Shown: in pieces, positions 24,228 to 39,179 of the stretch
How the letters are laid out: each line of letters starts with the position of its first letter
How positions within the stretch are numbered: the stretch's first letter is position 1
Assembly (NCBI GenBank): GCA_033782935.1
Contig: JAWQEG010000286.1
Span: 5,283,501-5,347,500, forward strand
Direction of reading: 5' to 3'
DNA length: 64,000 nucleotides
DNA from: Petrolisthes cinctipes
Taxonomy: Eukaryota > Arthropoda > Malacostraca > Decapoda > Porcellanidae
Translations under genes and position numbers: made by a program
The notes under the pieces: generated by a model
Told to the model about the DNA's origin: nothing
What the model saw: the letters and a program-made list of their open reading frames with translations, nothing else
Databases searched by the model: none

Positions 24228-27200
24228 ATATTTAAAAAAAGTTAGGCCCAAAACATGTTAAAAATCGATATTTTAGGTGCCCAAAGTCGATATGTGTATG
24301 CATCTTCTGTACCCGTTTATATCCCAAATTCATGCTCAAAACACCCGAAAACTCGATATTTTTGGGTCCCAGAAGCGATCTGTACATGCCGACTCAGTGC
24401 TAGAATATTTAAAAAAAAATAGGCCCAAAACATGTAAAAATCGATATTTAAGGTGCCCAAAGTCGATTTGTGCATGCATCTTTTGTACCCGTTTATATCT
24501 CAAATTCAGGCTCAAAACACCCGAAAATTCGATATTTGAGGGTCCCAGAAGAGATCTGTACATGCCTACTGCGTGTTAGAGTATTTTCAAAATACAGGCC
24601 CAAAACATGCTGAAAATCGATATTTTAGGTGCCCAAAGTCAATATGTGTATGCATCTTCTGTACCCGTTTATATCCCAAATTCAGACTCAAAACACCCGA
24701 AAATTCGATTTTTTTGGGTCCCTGAAGCGGTCTGTATATGCCTACTCAGTGCCAGAAAATTTAAAGAAAAATAGGCCCAAAACATGCTGAAAATCGATAT
24801 TTTAGTTGTCCAAAGTCAATATGCGCATGCACATTCTGTACCCGTTTATATCTCAAATTCATGCTCAAAACACCCGAAAATTCGATATTTTTGGGTCCCA
24901 GAAGCGATTTGTACATGCCTACTGCGTGTTAGAGTATTTTAAAAATACAGGCCCAAAACATGCTGAAAATCGATATTTTAGATGCCCAACGTCAATATGT
25001 GTATGCATCTTCTGTACCCGTTTATATCCCAAATTCAGATTCAAAACACCAGAAAATTCGATTTTTTTGGGTCCCAGAAGCGGTCTGTATATGCCTACTC
25101 AGTGCCAGAATATTTTCAAAATATAGGCCCAAAACATGCTAAAAATCGATATTTTGGGTGCCGAAAGTCGATATGTGCATGCATCTTCTGTACCCGTTTA
25201 TATCCCAAACTCATGCTCAAAACACCCGAATATTCGATATTTTTGGGTCCCAGAAGCGATCTGTTCATGCCGACTCAGTGCTAGAATATTTAAACAAAAT
25301 AGACCCAAAACATGTAAAAATCGATATTTTAGGTGCCTAAAGTCAATATGTGTATGCATCTTCTGTACCCGTTTATATTCCAAATTCAGGCTCAAAACAT
25401 CCGAAAATTCGATATTTTTGGGTCCCAGAAGAGCTCTGTACATGCCTACTGCGTGTTAGAGTATTTTCAAAATACAGGCCCAAAACATGCTGAAAATCGA
25501 TATTTTAGATGCCCAAAGTCAATATGAGCATGCATCTTCTGTACCCGTTTATATCTCAAATTCAAGCTCAAAACACCCGAAAACTCGATATTTTTGTGTC
25601 CCAGAAACGGTCTGTATATGCCTACTCAGTGCCAGAATATTTAAAACAAAATAGACCCAAAACATGTAAAAATCGATATTTTAGGTGCCCAAAGTCAATA
25701 TGTGTATGCATCTTCTGTACCCGTTTATATTCCAAATTCAGGCTCAAAACACCCGAAAATTCGATATTTTTGGGTCCCAGAAGAGCTCTGTACATGCCTA
25801 CTGCGTGTTAGAGTATTTTCAAAATACAGGCCCAAAACATGCTGAAAATCGATATTTTAGATGCCCAAAGTCAATATGTGTATGCATCTTCTGTACCCGT
25901 TTATATCCCAAATTCAGGCTCAAAACACCCGAAAATTCAATATTTTTGGGTCCCAGAAGCGATCTGTACATGCCTACTCAGTGCTAGAATGTTTTCAAAA
26001 TATTGGCTCAAAACATGCTGAAAATCGATATTTTAGGGGTCCAAAGTCGATATGTGCATGCATTTTCTGTACCCATTTTTATCTCAAATTCATGCTCAAA
26101 ACACACGAAAACTCGATATTTTTGGGTCCCAGAAGCGATCTGTACATGCCTACTCCGTGTTAGAGTATTTTCAAAATACAGGGCCAAAACATGCTGAAAT
26201 CGATATTTTAGGTGCCCAAAGTCAAAATGTTTATGCATCTTCTGTTTCCCTTTATATCCCAAATTCAGGCTAAAAAAAACCCGAAAGTTCGATATTTTTG
26301 GGTCCCAGAAGCGATCTGTACATGCCTTCTCAGTGCAATAATATTTAAAAAAAAATAGGCCCAAAACATGCTAAAAATCGATATTTTAGTTGTCCAAAGT
26401 CAATATGCGCATGCACATTCTGTACCCGTTTTTATCTGAAATTCATGCTCAAAACACCCGAAAATTCGATATTTTTGGGTCCCAGAAGCGATTTGTACAT
26501 GCCTACTGCGTGTTAGAGTATTTTCAAAATACAGGCCCAAAACATGCTGAAAATCGATATTTTAGATGCCCAAAGTCAATATGAGCATGCATCTTCTGTA
26601 CCCGTTTATATCTCAAATTCAAGCTCAAAACACCCGAAAACTCGATATTTTTGTGTCCCAGAAACGGTCTGTATATGCCTACTCAGTGCCAGAATATTTA
26701 AAAAAAAATCGGCCCAAAACATGCTAAAAATCGATATTTTAGTTGTCCAAAGTCAATATGAGCATGCACATTCTGTACCCGTTTATATCTCAAATTCAGG
26801 CTCAAAACACCCGAAAATTCGATATTTTTGGGTCCCAAAAGCGATTTGTACATGCCTACTGCGTGTTTGAGTATTTAAAAAATACAGGCCCAAAACATGC
26901 TAAAAATCGATATTTTGGGTGCCCAAAGTCGATATGTGCATGCATCTTCTGTACCCGTTTATATCTCAAATTCAAGCTCAAAACACCCAAAAACTCGATA
27001 TTTTTGTGTCCCATAAGCGATCTGTACATGCCAAGTCAGTGCTAGAATGTTTTCAAAATATAGGCTCAAAACATGCTAAAAATTGATATTTTAGGTGCCC
27101 ACAGTCAATATGTGCATGCATCTTCTGTACCCGTTTATATCCCAAATTCAGGCTCAAAACACCCGAATATTCGATATTTTAGTGTCCCAGAAGCGATCTG

Positions 27201-30200
27201 TTCATGCTGAATCAGTGTTAGATTATTTAAAACAAAAAAGGCCCACAACATGTAAAAATCGATATTTTAGGTGCCCAAAATCAATATGTGTATGCATCTT
27301 CTGTACCCGTTTATATCCCAAATTCAGGCTCAAATCACCCGAAAATTCAATATTTTTGGGTCCCAGAAGCGATCTGTACATGCCTACTCAGTGCTAGAAT
27401 GTTTTCAAAATATTGGCTCAAAACATGCTGAAAATCGATATTTTAGGGGTCCAAAGTTGATATGTGCATGCATCTTCTGTACCCATTTATATCTCAAATT
27501 CAGGCTCAAAACAGCCGAAAATTCGATATTTTTGTGTCCCAGAAGCGATCTGTACATGCCCTACTGCGTGTTAGAGTATTTTAAAAATACAGGCCCAATA
27601 CATTCTGAAAATCGATATTTTAGGTGCCCTAAGTCAATATGTGTATGTATCTTCTGTACCTGTTTATATCCCAAATTCATGCTCAAAACACCCGAAAATT
27701 CGATATTTTTGGGTCCTAGAAGCGATCTGTACATGCCTGCTCAGTGCTAGAATATTTTAAAAAAGTTAGGCCCAAAACATGCTAAAAATCTATATTTTAG
27801 GTGCCTAAAGTCGATATGTGTATGCATCTTCTGTACCCGTTTATATCCCAAATTCAGGCTAAAAAAACCTGAAAGTTCGATATTTTTGGGTCCCAGAAGC
27901 GATCTGTACATGCCTTCTCAGTGCTAAAATATTAAAAAAAAAATAGGCCCAAAACATGCTAAAAATCGATATTTTAGTTGTCCAAAGTCAATATGCGCAT
28001 GCACATTCTGTACCCGTTTTTATCTCAAATTCATGCTCAAAACACCCGAAAATTCGATATTTTTGGGTCCCAGAAGCGATTTGAACATGCCTACTGCGTG
28101 TTAGAGTATTTTCAAAATACAGGCCCAAAACATGCTGAAAATCGATATTTTAGATGCCCAAAGTCAATATGTGTATGTATCTTCTTTACCCGTTTATATC
28201 CCAAATTCAGACTCAAAACACCCGAAAATTCGATTTATTTGGTTCCCTGAAGCGGTCTGTATATGCCTACTCAGTGCCAGAATATTTAAAAAAAAATCGG
28301 AGCAAAACATGCTAAAAATCGATATTTTAGATGCCCAAAGTCAATATGAGTATGCATCTTCTTTACCTGTTTATATCCCAAATTCAGACTCAAAACACCC
28401 GAAAATTCGATTTTTTTGGGTCCCAGAAGCGGTCTGTATATGCCTACTCAGTGCCAGAATATTTTCAAAATATAGGCCCAAAACATGCTAAAAATCGATA
28501 TTTTGGGTGCCCAAAGTCGATATGTGCATGCATCTTCTGTACCCGTTTATATCCCAAATTCATGCTCAAAACACCCGAATATTCGATATTTTTGGGTCCC
28601 AGAAGCGATCTGTCCATGCCGACTCAGTGCTAGAATATTTAAAACAAAATAGACCCAAAACATGTAAAAATCGATATTTTAGGTGCCCAAAGTTAATATG
28701 TGTATGCATCTTCTGTACCCTTTTATATCTCAAATTCAGGCTCAAAACACCCGAAAATTCGATATTTTTGGGTCCCAGAAGCGATCTGTACATGTCTACT
28801 CAGAGCTAGAATGTTTTCAAAATATTTGCTCAACACATGCTGAAAATCGATATTTTAGGTGCCTAAAGTCGATATGTGCATGCATCTTCTGTACCCATTT
28901 ATATCTCAAATTCAGGCTCAAAACACCCGAAAACTCGATATTTTTGGGTCCCAGAAGCGATCTGTACATGCCTACTGCGTGTTAGAGTATTTTCAAAATA
29001 CAGGGCCAAAACATGCTGAAATCGATATTTTAGGTGCCCAAAGTCAAAATGTTTATGCATCTTCTGTTTCAGTTTATATCCCAAATTCAGGCTCAAAAAA
29101 CCCGAAAGTTCGATATTTTTGGGTCCCAGAAGCGATCTGTACACATGCCTTTCTTAGTGCTAGAATATTTAAAAAAAAAAAGGCCCAACACATGCTAAAA
29201 ATCGATATTTTAGTTGTCCAAAGACAATATGCGCATGGACATTCTGTACCCGTTTATATCTCAAATTCATGCTCAAAAACCCCGAAAATTCGATATTTTT
29301 GGGTCCCAGAAGCGATTTGTACATGCCTACTGCGTGTTAGAGTATTTTCAAAATACAGGCCCAAAACATGCTGAAAATCGATATTTTTGGTGCCCTAAGT
29401 CAATATGTGAATGCATCTTCTGTACCCGTTTATATCTCAAATTCAAGCTCAAAACAGCCGAAAATTCGATATTTTTGGGTCCCAGAAGCGATCTTTACAT
29501 GCCTACTGCGTGTTAGAGTATTTTAAAAATACAGGCCCAAAACATGCTAAAAATCGATATTTTGGGTGCCCAAAGTCGATATGTGCATGCATCTTCTGTA
29601 CCCGTTTATATCTCAAATTCAAGCTCAAAACACCCGAAAACTCGATATTTTTGTGTCCCATAAGCGATCTGTACATGCCAAGTCAGTGCTAGAATGTTTT
29701 CAAAATATAGGCTCAAAACATGCTGAAAATCGATATTTTAGGTGCCCACAGTCAATATGTGTATGTATCTTCTGTACCCGTCTATATCCCAAATTCATGC
29801 ACAAAACACCCGAATATTCGATATTTTTGGGTCCCAGAAGCGATCGAATCATGCCGACTCAGTGCTAGAATATTTAAACCAAAATAGGCCCAAAACATGT
29901 AAAAATCGATTTTTTAGGTGCCCAAAGTCAATATGTGTATGATCTTCTGTACCCGTTTATATCCCAAATTCAGGCTCAAAACACCCGAAAATTCAATATT
30001 TTTGGGTCCCAGAAGCGATTTGTACATGCCTACTCAGTGCTAGAATGTTTTCAAAATATTGGCTTAAAACATGCTGAAAATCGATATTTTAGGGGTCCAA
30101 AGTCGATATGTGCATGCATCTTCTGTACCCATTTATATCTCAAATTCATGCTCAAAACACCCGAAAACTCGATATTTTTGGGTCCCAGAAGCGATCTGTA

Positions 30201-33200
30201 CATGCCTACTGCGTGTTAGAGTATTTTAAAAATACAGGCCCAAAACACGCTGAAAATCGATATTTTAGGTGCCCAAAGTCAATATGTGTATGCATCTTCT
30301 GTACCCGTTTATATCCCAAATTCAGGCTCAAAACATCCGAAAATTCAATATTTTTGGGTCCCAGAAGCGATTTGTACATGCCTACTGCGTGTTAGAGTAT
30401 TTTCAAAATACAGGCCCAAAACATGCTGAAAATCGATATTTTAGGTGCCCTAAGTCAATATGTGAATGCATCTTCTGTACCCGTTTATATCTCAAATTCA
30501 GGCTCAAAACAGCCGAAAATTCGATATTTTTGGGTCCCAGAAGCGATCTGTACATGCCTACTGCGTGTTAGAGTATTTTAAAAATACAGGCACAAAACAT
30601 GCTGAAAATCGATATTTTAGGTGCCCTAAGTCAATATGTGTATGTATCTTCGGTACCCGTTTATATCCCAAATTCATGCTCAAAACACCCGAAAATTCGA
30701 TATTTTTGGGTCCCAGAAGCGATCTGTACAAGCCTGCTCAGTGCTAGAATATTTTAAAAAAGTTAGGCCCAAAACATGCTAAAAATCGATATTTTAGGTG
30801 CCCAAAGTCGATATGTGTATGCAACTTCTGTACCCGTTTATATCCCAAATTCAGGCTAAAAAAACTCGAAAGTTCGATATTGTTGGGTCCCAGAAGCGAT
30901 CTGTACATGCCTTCTTAGTGCTAAAATATTTAAAAAAAAATAGGCCCAAAACATGCTAAAAACCGATATTTTAGTTGTCCAAAGTCAATATGCGCATGCA
31001 CATTCTGTACCCGTTTTTAACTCAAATTCATGCTCAAAACACCCGAAAATTCGATATTTTTGGGTCCCAGAAGCAATTTGTAGATGCCTACTGCGTGATA
31101 GAGTATTTTCAAAATACAGGCCCAAAACAAGCTGAAAATCGATATTTTAGATTCCCAAAGTCAATATGTGTATGTATCTTCTTTACCCGTTTATATCCCA
31201 AATTCAGACTCAAAACACCCGAAAACTCGATATTTTTGTGTCCCATAAGCGATCTGTACATGCCAAGTCAGAGCTAGAATGTTTTCAAAATATAGGCTCA
31301 AAACATGCTAAAAATCGATATTTTAGGTGCCCAAAGTCAATATGTGTATGCATCGTCTGTACCCGTTTATATCCCAAATTCATGCACAAAACACCCGAAT
31401 ATTCGATATTTTTGGGTCCCAGAAGCGATCTGTTCATGCCGACTCAGTGCTAGAATATTTAAAACAAAATAGGCCCAAAACATGTAAAAATCGATATTTT
31501 AGGTGCCCAAAGTCAATATGTGTATGATCTTCTGTACCCGTTTATATCCCAAATTCAGGCTCAAAACACCCGAAAATTCGATATTTTTGGGTCCCAGAAG
31601 CGATCTGTACATGCCTACTCAGTGCTAGAATATTTTCAAAATATTGGCTCAAAACATGCTGAAAATCGATATTTTAGGGGTCCAAAGTCGATATGTGCAT
31701 GCATCTTCTGTACCCATTTATATCTTAAATTCATGCTCAAAACACCCGAAAACTCGATATTTTTGGGTCCCAGAAGCGATCTGTACATGCCTACTGCGTG
31801 TTAGAGTATTTTAAAAATAAAGACCCAAAACACGCTGAAAATCGATATTTTAGGTGCCCAAAGTCAATATGTGTATGCATCTTCTGTACCCGTTTATATC
31901 CCAAAATCAGGCTCAAAACACGCGAAAATTCAATATTTTTGGGTCCCAGAAGCGATCTGTACATGCCTACTCAGTGCTAGAATGTTTTCAAAATATTGGC
32001 TCAAAACATGCTGAAAATCGATATTTTAGGGGTCCAAAGTCGATATGTGCATGCATCTTCTGTACCCATTTATATCTCAAATTCAAGCTCAAAACACCCG
32101 AAAACTCGATATTTTTGTGTCCCATAAGCGATCTGTACATGCCAAGTCAGTGCTAGAATGTTTTCAAAATATAGGCCCAAAACATGCTAAAAATCGATAT
32201 TTTAGGTGCCCAAAGTCAATATGTGTATGCATCGTCTGTACCCGTTTATATCCCAAATTCATGCACAAAACACCCGAATATTCGATATTTTTGGGTCCCA
32301 GAAGCGATCTGTACATGCCTACTGCGTGTTAGAGTATTTTCAAAATACAGGCCCAGAACATGCTGAAAATCGATATTTTAGGTGCCCTAAGTCAATATGT
32401 GAATGCATCTTCTGTACCCGTTTATATCTCAAATTCAGGCTCAGAACAGCCGAAAATTCGATATTTTTGGGTCCCAGAAGCGATCTGTACATGCCTACTG
32501 TGTGTTAGAGTATTTTAAAAATACAGGCCCAAAACATGCTGAAAATCGATATTTTAGGTGCCCTAAGTCAATATGTGTATGTATCTTCTGTACCCGTTTA
32601 TATCCCAAATTCATGCTCAAAACACCCGAAAATTCGATATTTTTGGGTCCCAGAAGCGATCTGTACAAGCCTGCTCAGTGCTAGAATATTTTAAAAAAGT
32701 TAGGCCCAAAACATGCTAAAAATCGATATTTTAGGTGCCCAAAGTCGATATGTGTATGCATCTTCTGTACCCGTTTATATCCCAAATTCAGGCTAAAAAA
32801 ACTCGAAAGTTCGATATTGTTGGGTCCCAGAAGCGATCTGTACATGCCTTCTCAGTGCTAAAATATTAAAAAAAAAATAGGCCTAAAATATGCTAAAAAT
32901 CGATATTTTAGTTGTCCAAAGTCAATATGAGCATGCACATTCTGTACCCGTTTTTATCTCAAATTCAAGCTCAAAACACCCGAAAACTCGATATTTTTGT
33001 GTCCCATAAGCGATCTGTACATGCCAAGTCAATGCTAGAATGTTTTCAAAATATAGGATCAAAACATGCTAAAAATCGATATTTTAGGTGCCCAAAGTCA
33101 ATATGTGTATGCATCGTCTGTACCCGTTTATATCCCAAATTCATGCACAAAACACCCGAATATTCGATATTTTTGGGTCCCAGAAGCGATCTGTTCGTGC

Positions 33201-33454
33201 CGACTCAGTGCTAGAATATATAAAACAAAATAGGCCCAAAACATGTAAAAATCGATATTTTAGGTGCCCAAAGTCAATATGTGTATGCATCTTCTGCACC
33301 CGTTTATATCCCAAATTCAGGCTCAAAACACCTGAAAATTCAATATTTTTGGGTCCCAGAAGCGATCTGTATATGCCTACTCAGTGCCAAAATATTTTCA
33401 AAATATAGGCCCAAAACATGCTAAAAATCGATATTTTAGGTGCCCAAAGTCGAT

Positions 33455-35744
33455 ATGTGTATGCATCTTCTGTACCCGTTTTTATCTCAAATTCATGCTC
33501 AAAACACCCGAAAATTCGATATTTTTGGGTCCCAGAAGCGATTTGTTCATGCCTACTGCGTGTTAGAGTATTTTCAAAATACAGGCCCAAAACATGCTGA
33601 AAATCGATATTTTAGATGCCCAAAGTCAATATGTGTTTGTATCTTCTTTACCCGTTTATATCCCAAATTCAGACTCAAAACACCCGAAAATTTGATTTTT
33701 TTGGGTCTCAGAAACGGTCTGTATATGCCTACTCAGTGCCAGAATATTTAAAAAAAAATCATCCCAAAACATGCTAAAAATCGATATTTTAGTTGTCCAA
33801 AGTCAATATGAGCATGCACATTCTGTACCCGTTTATATCTCAAATTCAGGCTCAAAACACCCGAAAATTCGATATTTTTGGGTCCCAGAAGCGATTTGTA
33901 CATGCCTACTGCGTGTTAGAGTATTTAAAAACAACAGGCCCAAAACATGCTGAAAATCGATATTTTAGATTCCCAAAGTCAATATGTGTATGTATCTTCT
34001 TTACCCGTTTATATCCCAAATTCAGACTCAAAACACCCGAAAATTCGATTTTTTTGGGTCCCAGAAGCGGTCTGTATATGCCTACTCAGTGCCAGAATAT
34101 TTTCAAAATATAGGCCCAAAACATGCTAAAAATCGATATTTTGGGTGCCCAAAGTCGATATGTGCATGCATCTTCTGTACCCGTTTATATCTCAAATTCA
34201 AGCTCAAAACACCCGAAAACTCGATATTTTTGTGTCCCATAAGCGATCTGTACATGCCAAGTCAGAGCTAGAATGTTTTCAAAATATAGGCTCAAAACAT
34301 GCTAAAAATCGATATTTTAGGTGCCCAAAGTCAATATGTGTATGCATCGTCTGTACCCGTTTATATCCCAAATTCATGCACAAAACACCCGAATATTCGA
34401 TATTTTTGGGTCCCAGAAGCGATCTGTTTATGCCGACTCAGTGCTAGAATATTTAAAACAAAATAGGACCAAAACATGTAAAAATCGATATTTTAGGTGC
34501 CCAAAGTCAATATGTGTATGATCTTCTGTACCCGTTTATATCCCAAATTCAGGCTCAAAACACCCGAAAATTCGATATTTTTGGGTCCCAGAAGCGATCT
34601 GTACATGCCTACTCAGTGCTAGAATGTTTTCAAAATATTGGCTCAAAACATGCTGAAAATCGATATTATAGGGGTCCAAAGTCGATATGTGCATGCATCT
34701 ACTGTACCCATTTATATCTCAAATTCATGCTCAAAACACCCGAAAACTCGATATTTTTGGGTCCCAGAAGCGATCTGTACATGCCTACTGCGTGTTAGAG
34801 TATTTTAAAAATACAGACCCAAAACACGCTGAAAATCGATATTTTAGGTGCCCAAAGTCAATATGTGTATGCATCTTCTGTACCCGTTTATATCCCAAAT
34901 TCAGGCTCAAAACACCCGAAAATTCAATATTTTTGGGTCCCAGAAGCGATCTGTACATGCCTACTCAGTGCTAGAATGTTTTCAAAATATTGGCTCAAAA
35001 CATGCTGAAAATCGATATTTTAGGGGTCCAAAGTCGATATGTGCATGCATCTTCTGTACCCATTTATATCTCAAATTCATGCTCAAAACACCCGAAAACT
35101 CGATATTTTTGGGTCCCAGAAGCGATCTGTACATGCCTACTGCGTGTTAGAGTATTTTAAAAATACAGGCCCAAAACACGCTGAAAATCGATATTTTAGG
35201 TGCCCAAAGTCAATATGTGTATGCATCTTCTGTACCCGTTTATATCCCAAATTCATGCACAAAACACCCGAATATTCGATATTTTTGGGTCCCAGAAGCG
35301 ATCTGTTCATGCCGACTCAGTGCTAGAATATTTAAAACAAAATAGGCCTAAAACATGTAAAAATCGATATTTTAGGTGCCCAAAGTCAATATGTGTATGC
35401 ATCTTCTGTACCCGTTTATATCCCAAATTCAGGCTCAAAACACCCGAAAATTCAATATTTTTGGGTCCCAGAAGCGATCTGTACAAGCCTGCTCAGTGCT
35501 AGAATATTTTTAAAAAGTTAGGCCCAAAACATGCTAAAAATCGATATTTTAGGTGCCCAAAGTCGATATGTGTATGCATCTTCTGTACCCGTTTATATCC
35601 CAAATTCAGGCTAAAAAAACTCGAAAGTTCGATATTGTTGGGTCCCAGAAGCGATCTGTACATGCCTTCTCAGTGCTAAAATATTTAAAAAAAAATAGGC
35701 CCAAAACATGCTAAAAATCGATATTTTAGTTGTCCAAAGTCAAT
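33455..35744. repeat. 13-monomer HOR copy 1 (2290 bp)
   Basis: The segment 33455-34957 recurs at 35745-37247 (offset 2290 bp), indistinguishable over the parts I compared, including rare variants such as AAAAAAAAATCATCCCAAAA, AAAAACAACAGGCCC and ATATTATAGGGGTCC. Parts of it recur again at an offset of 3699 bp (33955-35480 against 37654-39179). This is the most homogenised, and so probably youngest, part of the array. Boundaries are approximate. Confidence 0.8.
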
Positions 35745-37506
35745 ATGTGTATGCATCTTCTGTACCCGTTTTTATCTCAAATTCATGCTCAAAACACCCG
35801 AAAATTCGATATTTTTGGGTCCCAGAAGCGATTTGTTCATGCCTACTGCGTGTTAGAGTATTTTCAAAATACAGGCCCAAAACATGCTGAAAATCGATAT
35901 TTTAGATGCCCAAAGTCAATATGTGTTTGTATCTTCTTTACCCGTTTATATCCCAAATTCAGACTCAAAACACCCGAAAATTTGATTTTTTTGGGTCTCA
36001 GAAACGGTCTGTATATGCCTACTCAGTGCCAGAATATTTAAAAAAAAATCATCCCAAAACATGCTAAAAATCGATATTTTAGTTGTCCAAAGTCAATATG
36101 AGCATGCACATTCTGTACCCGTTTATATCTCAAATTCAGGCTCAAAACACCCGAAAATTCGATATTTTTGGGTCCCAGAAGCGATTTGTACATGCCTACT
36201 GCGTGTTAGAGTATTTAAAAACAACAGGCCCAAAACATGCTGAAAATCGATATTTTAGATTCCCAAAGTCAATATGTGTATGTATCTTCTTTACCCGTTT
36301 ATATCCCAAATTCAGACTCAAAACACCCGAAAATTCGATTTTTTTGGGTCCCAGAAGCGGTCTGTATATGCCTACTCAGTGCCAGAATATTTTCAAAATA
36401 TAGGCCCAAAACATGCTAAAAATCGATATTTTGGGTGCCCAAAGTCGATATGTGCATGCATCTTCTGTACCCGTTTATATCTCAAATTCAAGCTCAAAAC
36501 ACCCGAAAACTCGATATTTTTGTGTCCCATAAGCGATCTGTACATGCCAAGTCAGAGCTAGAATGTTTTCAAAATATAGGCTCAAAACATGCTAAAAATC
36601 GATATTTTAGGTGCCCAAAGTCAATATGTGTATGCATCGTCTGTACCCGTTTATATCCCAAATTCATGCACAAAACACCCGAATATTCGATATTTTTGGG
36701 TCCCAGAAGCGATCTGTTTATGCCGACTCAGTGCTAGAATATTTAAAACAAAATAGGACCAAAACATGTAAAAATCGATATTTTAGGTGCCCAAAGTCAA
36801 TATGTGTATGATCTTCTGTACCCGTTTATATCCCAAATTCAGGCTCAAAACACCCGAAAATTCGATATTTTTGGGTCCCAGAAGCGATCTGTACATGCCT
36901 ACTCAGTGCTAGAATGTTTTCAAAATATTGGCTCAAAACATGCTGAAAATCGATATTATAGGGGTCCAAAGTCGATATGTGCATGCATCTACTGTACCCA
37001 TTTATATCTCAAATTCATGCTCAAAACACCCGAAAACTCGATATTTTTGGGTCCCAGAAGCGATCTGTACATGCCTACTGCGTGTTAGAGTATTTTAAAA
37101 ATACAGACCCAAAACACGCTGAAAATCGATATTTTAGGTGCCCAAAGTCAATATGTGTATGCATCTTCTGTACCCGTTTATATCCCAAATTCAGGCTCAA
37201 AACACCCGAAAATTCAATATTTTTGGGTCCCAGAAGCGATCTGTACAAGCCTGCTCAGTGCTAGAATATTTTTAAAAAGTTAGGCCCAAAACATGCTAAA
37301 AATCGATATTTTAGGTGCCCAAAGTCGATATGTGTATGCATCTTCTGTACCCGTTTATATCCCAAATTCAGGCTAAAAAAACTCGAAAGTTCGATATTGT
37401 TGGGTCCCAGAAGCGATCTGTACATGCCTTCTCAGTGCTAAAATATTTAAAAAAAAATAGGCCCAAAACATGCTAAAAATCGATATTTTAGTTGTCCAAA
37501 GTCAAT
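35745..37506. repeat. HOR copy 2 with a three-monomer deletion (~1762 bp)
   Basis: Matches copy 1 (33455-35744) but lacks ~528 bp, three monomers, corresponding to 34958-35485. After 37247 the match resumes at an offset of 1762 bp. The deletion is an exact monomer multiple, as unequal exchange predicts. Confidence 0.75.
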
Positions 37507-37639
37507 ATGCGCATGCACATTCTGTACCCGTTTTTAACTCAAATTCATGCTTAAAACCCCCGAAAATTCGATATTTTTGTGTCCCAGAAGCGATTTGTAG
37601 ATGCCTACTGCGTGTTAGAGTATTTTCAAAATACAGGCC

Positions 37640-39179
37640 CAAAACAAGCTGAAAATCGATATTTTAGATTCCCAAAGTCAATATGTGTATGTATCTTCTT
37701 TACCCGTTTATATCCCAAATTCAGACTCAAAACACCCGAAAATTCGATTTTTTTGGGTCCCAGAAGCGGTCTGTATATGCCTACTCAGTGCCAGAATATT
37801 TTCAAAATATAGGCCCAAAACATGCTAAAAATCGATATTTTGGGTGCCCAAAGTCGATATGTGCATGCATCTTCTGTACCCGTTTATATCTCAAATTCAA
37901 GCTCAAAACACCCGAAAACTCGATATTTTTGTGTCCCATAAGCGATCTGTACATGCCAAGTCAGAGCTAGAATGTTTTCAAAATATAGGCTCAAAACATG
38001 CTAAAAATCGATATTTTAGGTGCCCAAAGTCAATATGTGTATGCATCGTCTGTACCCGTTTATATCCCAAATTCATGCACAAAACACCCGAATATTCGAT
38101 ATTTTTGGGTCCCAGAAGCGATCTGTTTATGCCGACTCAGTGCTAGAATATTTAAAACAAAATAGGCCCAAAACATGTAAAAATCGATATTTTAGGTGCC
38201 CAAAGTCAATATGTGTATGATCTTCTGTACCCGTTTATATCCCAAATTCAGGCTCAAAACACCCGAAAATTCGATATTTTTGGGTCCCAGAAGCGATCTG
38301 TACATGCCTACTCAGTGCTAGAATGTTTTCAAAATATTGGCTCAAAACATGCTGAAAATCGATATTATAGGGGACCAAAGTCGATATGTGCATGCATCTT
38401 CTGTACCCATTTATATCTCAAATTCATGCTCAAAACACCCGAAAACTCGATATTTTTGGGTCCCAGAAGCGATCTGTACATGCCTACTGCGTGTTAGAGT
38501 ATTTTAAAAATACAGACCCAAAACACGCTGAAAATCGATATTTTAGGTGCCCAAAGTCAATATGTGTATGCATCTTCTGTACCCGTTTATATCCCAAATT
38601 CAGGCTCAAAACACCCGAAAATTCAATATTTTTGGGTCCCAGAAGCGATCTGTACATGCCTACTCAGTGCTAGAATGTTTTCAAAATATTGGCTCAAAAC
38701 ATGCTGAAAATCGATATTTTAGGGGTCCAAAGTCGATATGTGCATGCATCTTCTGTACCCATTTATATCTCAAATTCATGCTCAAAACACCCGAAAACTC
38801 GATATTTTTGGGTCCCAGAAGCGATCTGTACATGCCTACTGCGTGTTAGAGTATTTTAAAAATACAGGCCCAAAACACGCTGAAAATCGATATTTTAGGT
38901 GCCCAAAGTCAATATGTGTATGCATCTTCTGTACCCGTTTATATCCCAAATTCATGCACAAAACACCCGAATATTCGATATTTTTGGGTCCCAGAAGCGA
39001 TCTGTTCATGCCAACTCAGTGCTAGAATATTTAAAACAAAATAGGCCAAAAACATGTAAAAATCGTTATTTTAGGTGCCCAAAGTCAATATGTGTATGCA
39101 TCTTCTGTACCCGTTTATATCCCAAATTCAGGCTCAAAACACCCGAAAATTCAATATTTTTGGGTCCCAGAAGCGATCT
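37640..39179. repeat. HOR copy 3, partial (~1.5 kb)
   Basis: Matches 36231-37090 at an offset of 1409 bp (8 monomers) and 33941-35480 at 3699 bp (21 monomers). The part at ~37452-37690 instead resembles 30935-31180 (for example TTTTTAACTCAAATTCATGC and TTGTAGATGCC), so the HORs here are mosaics. Confidence 0.7.
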
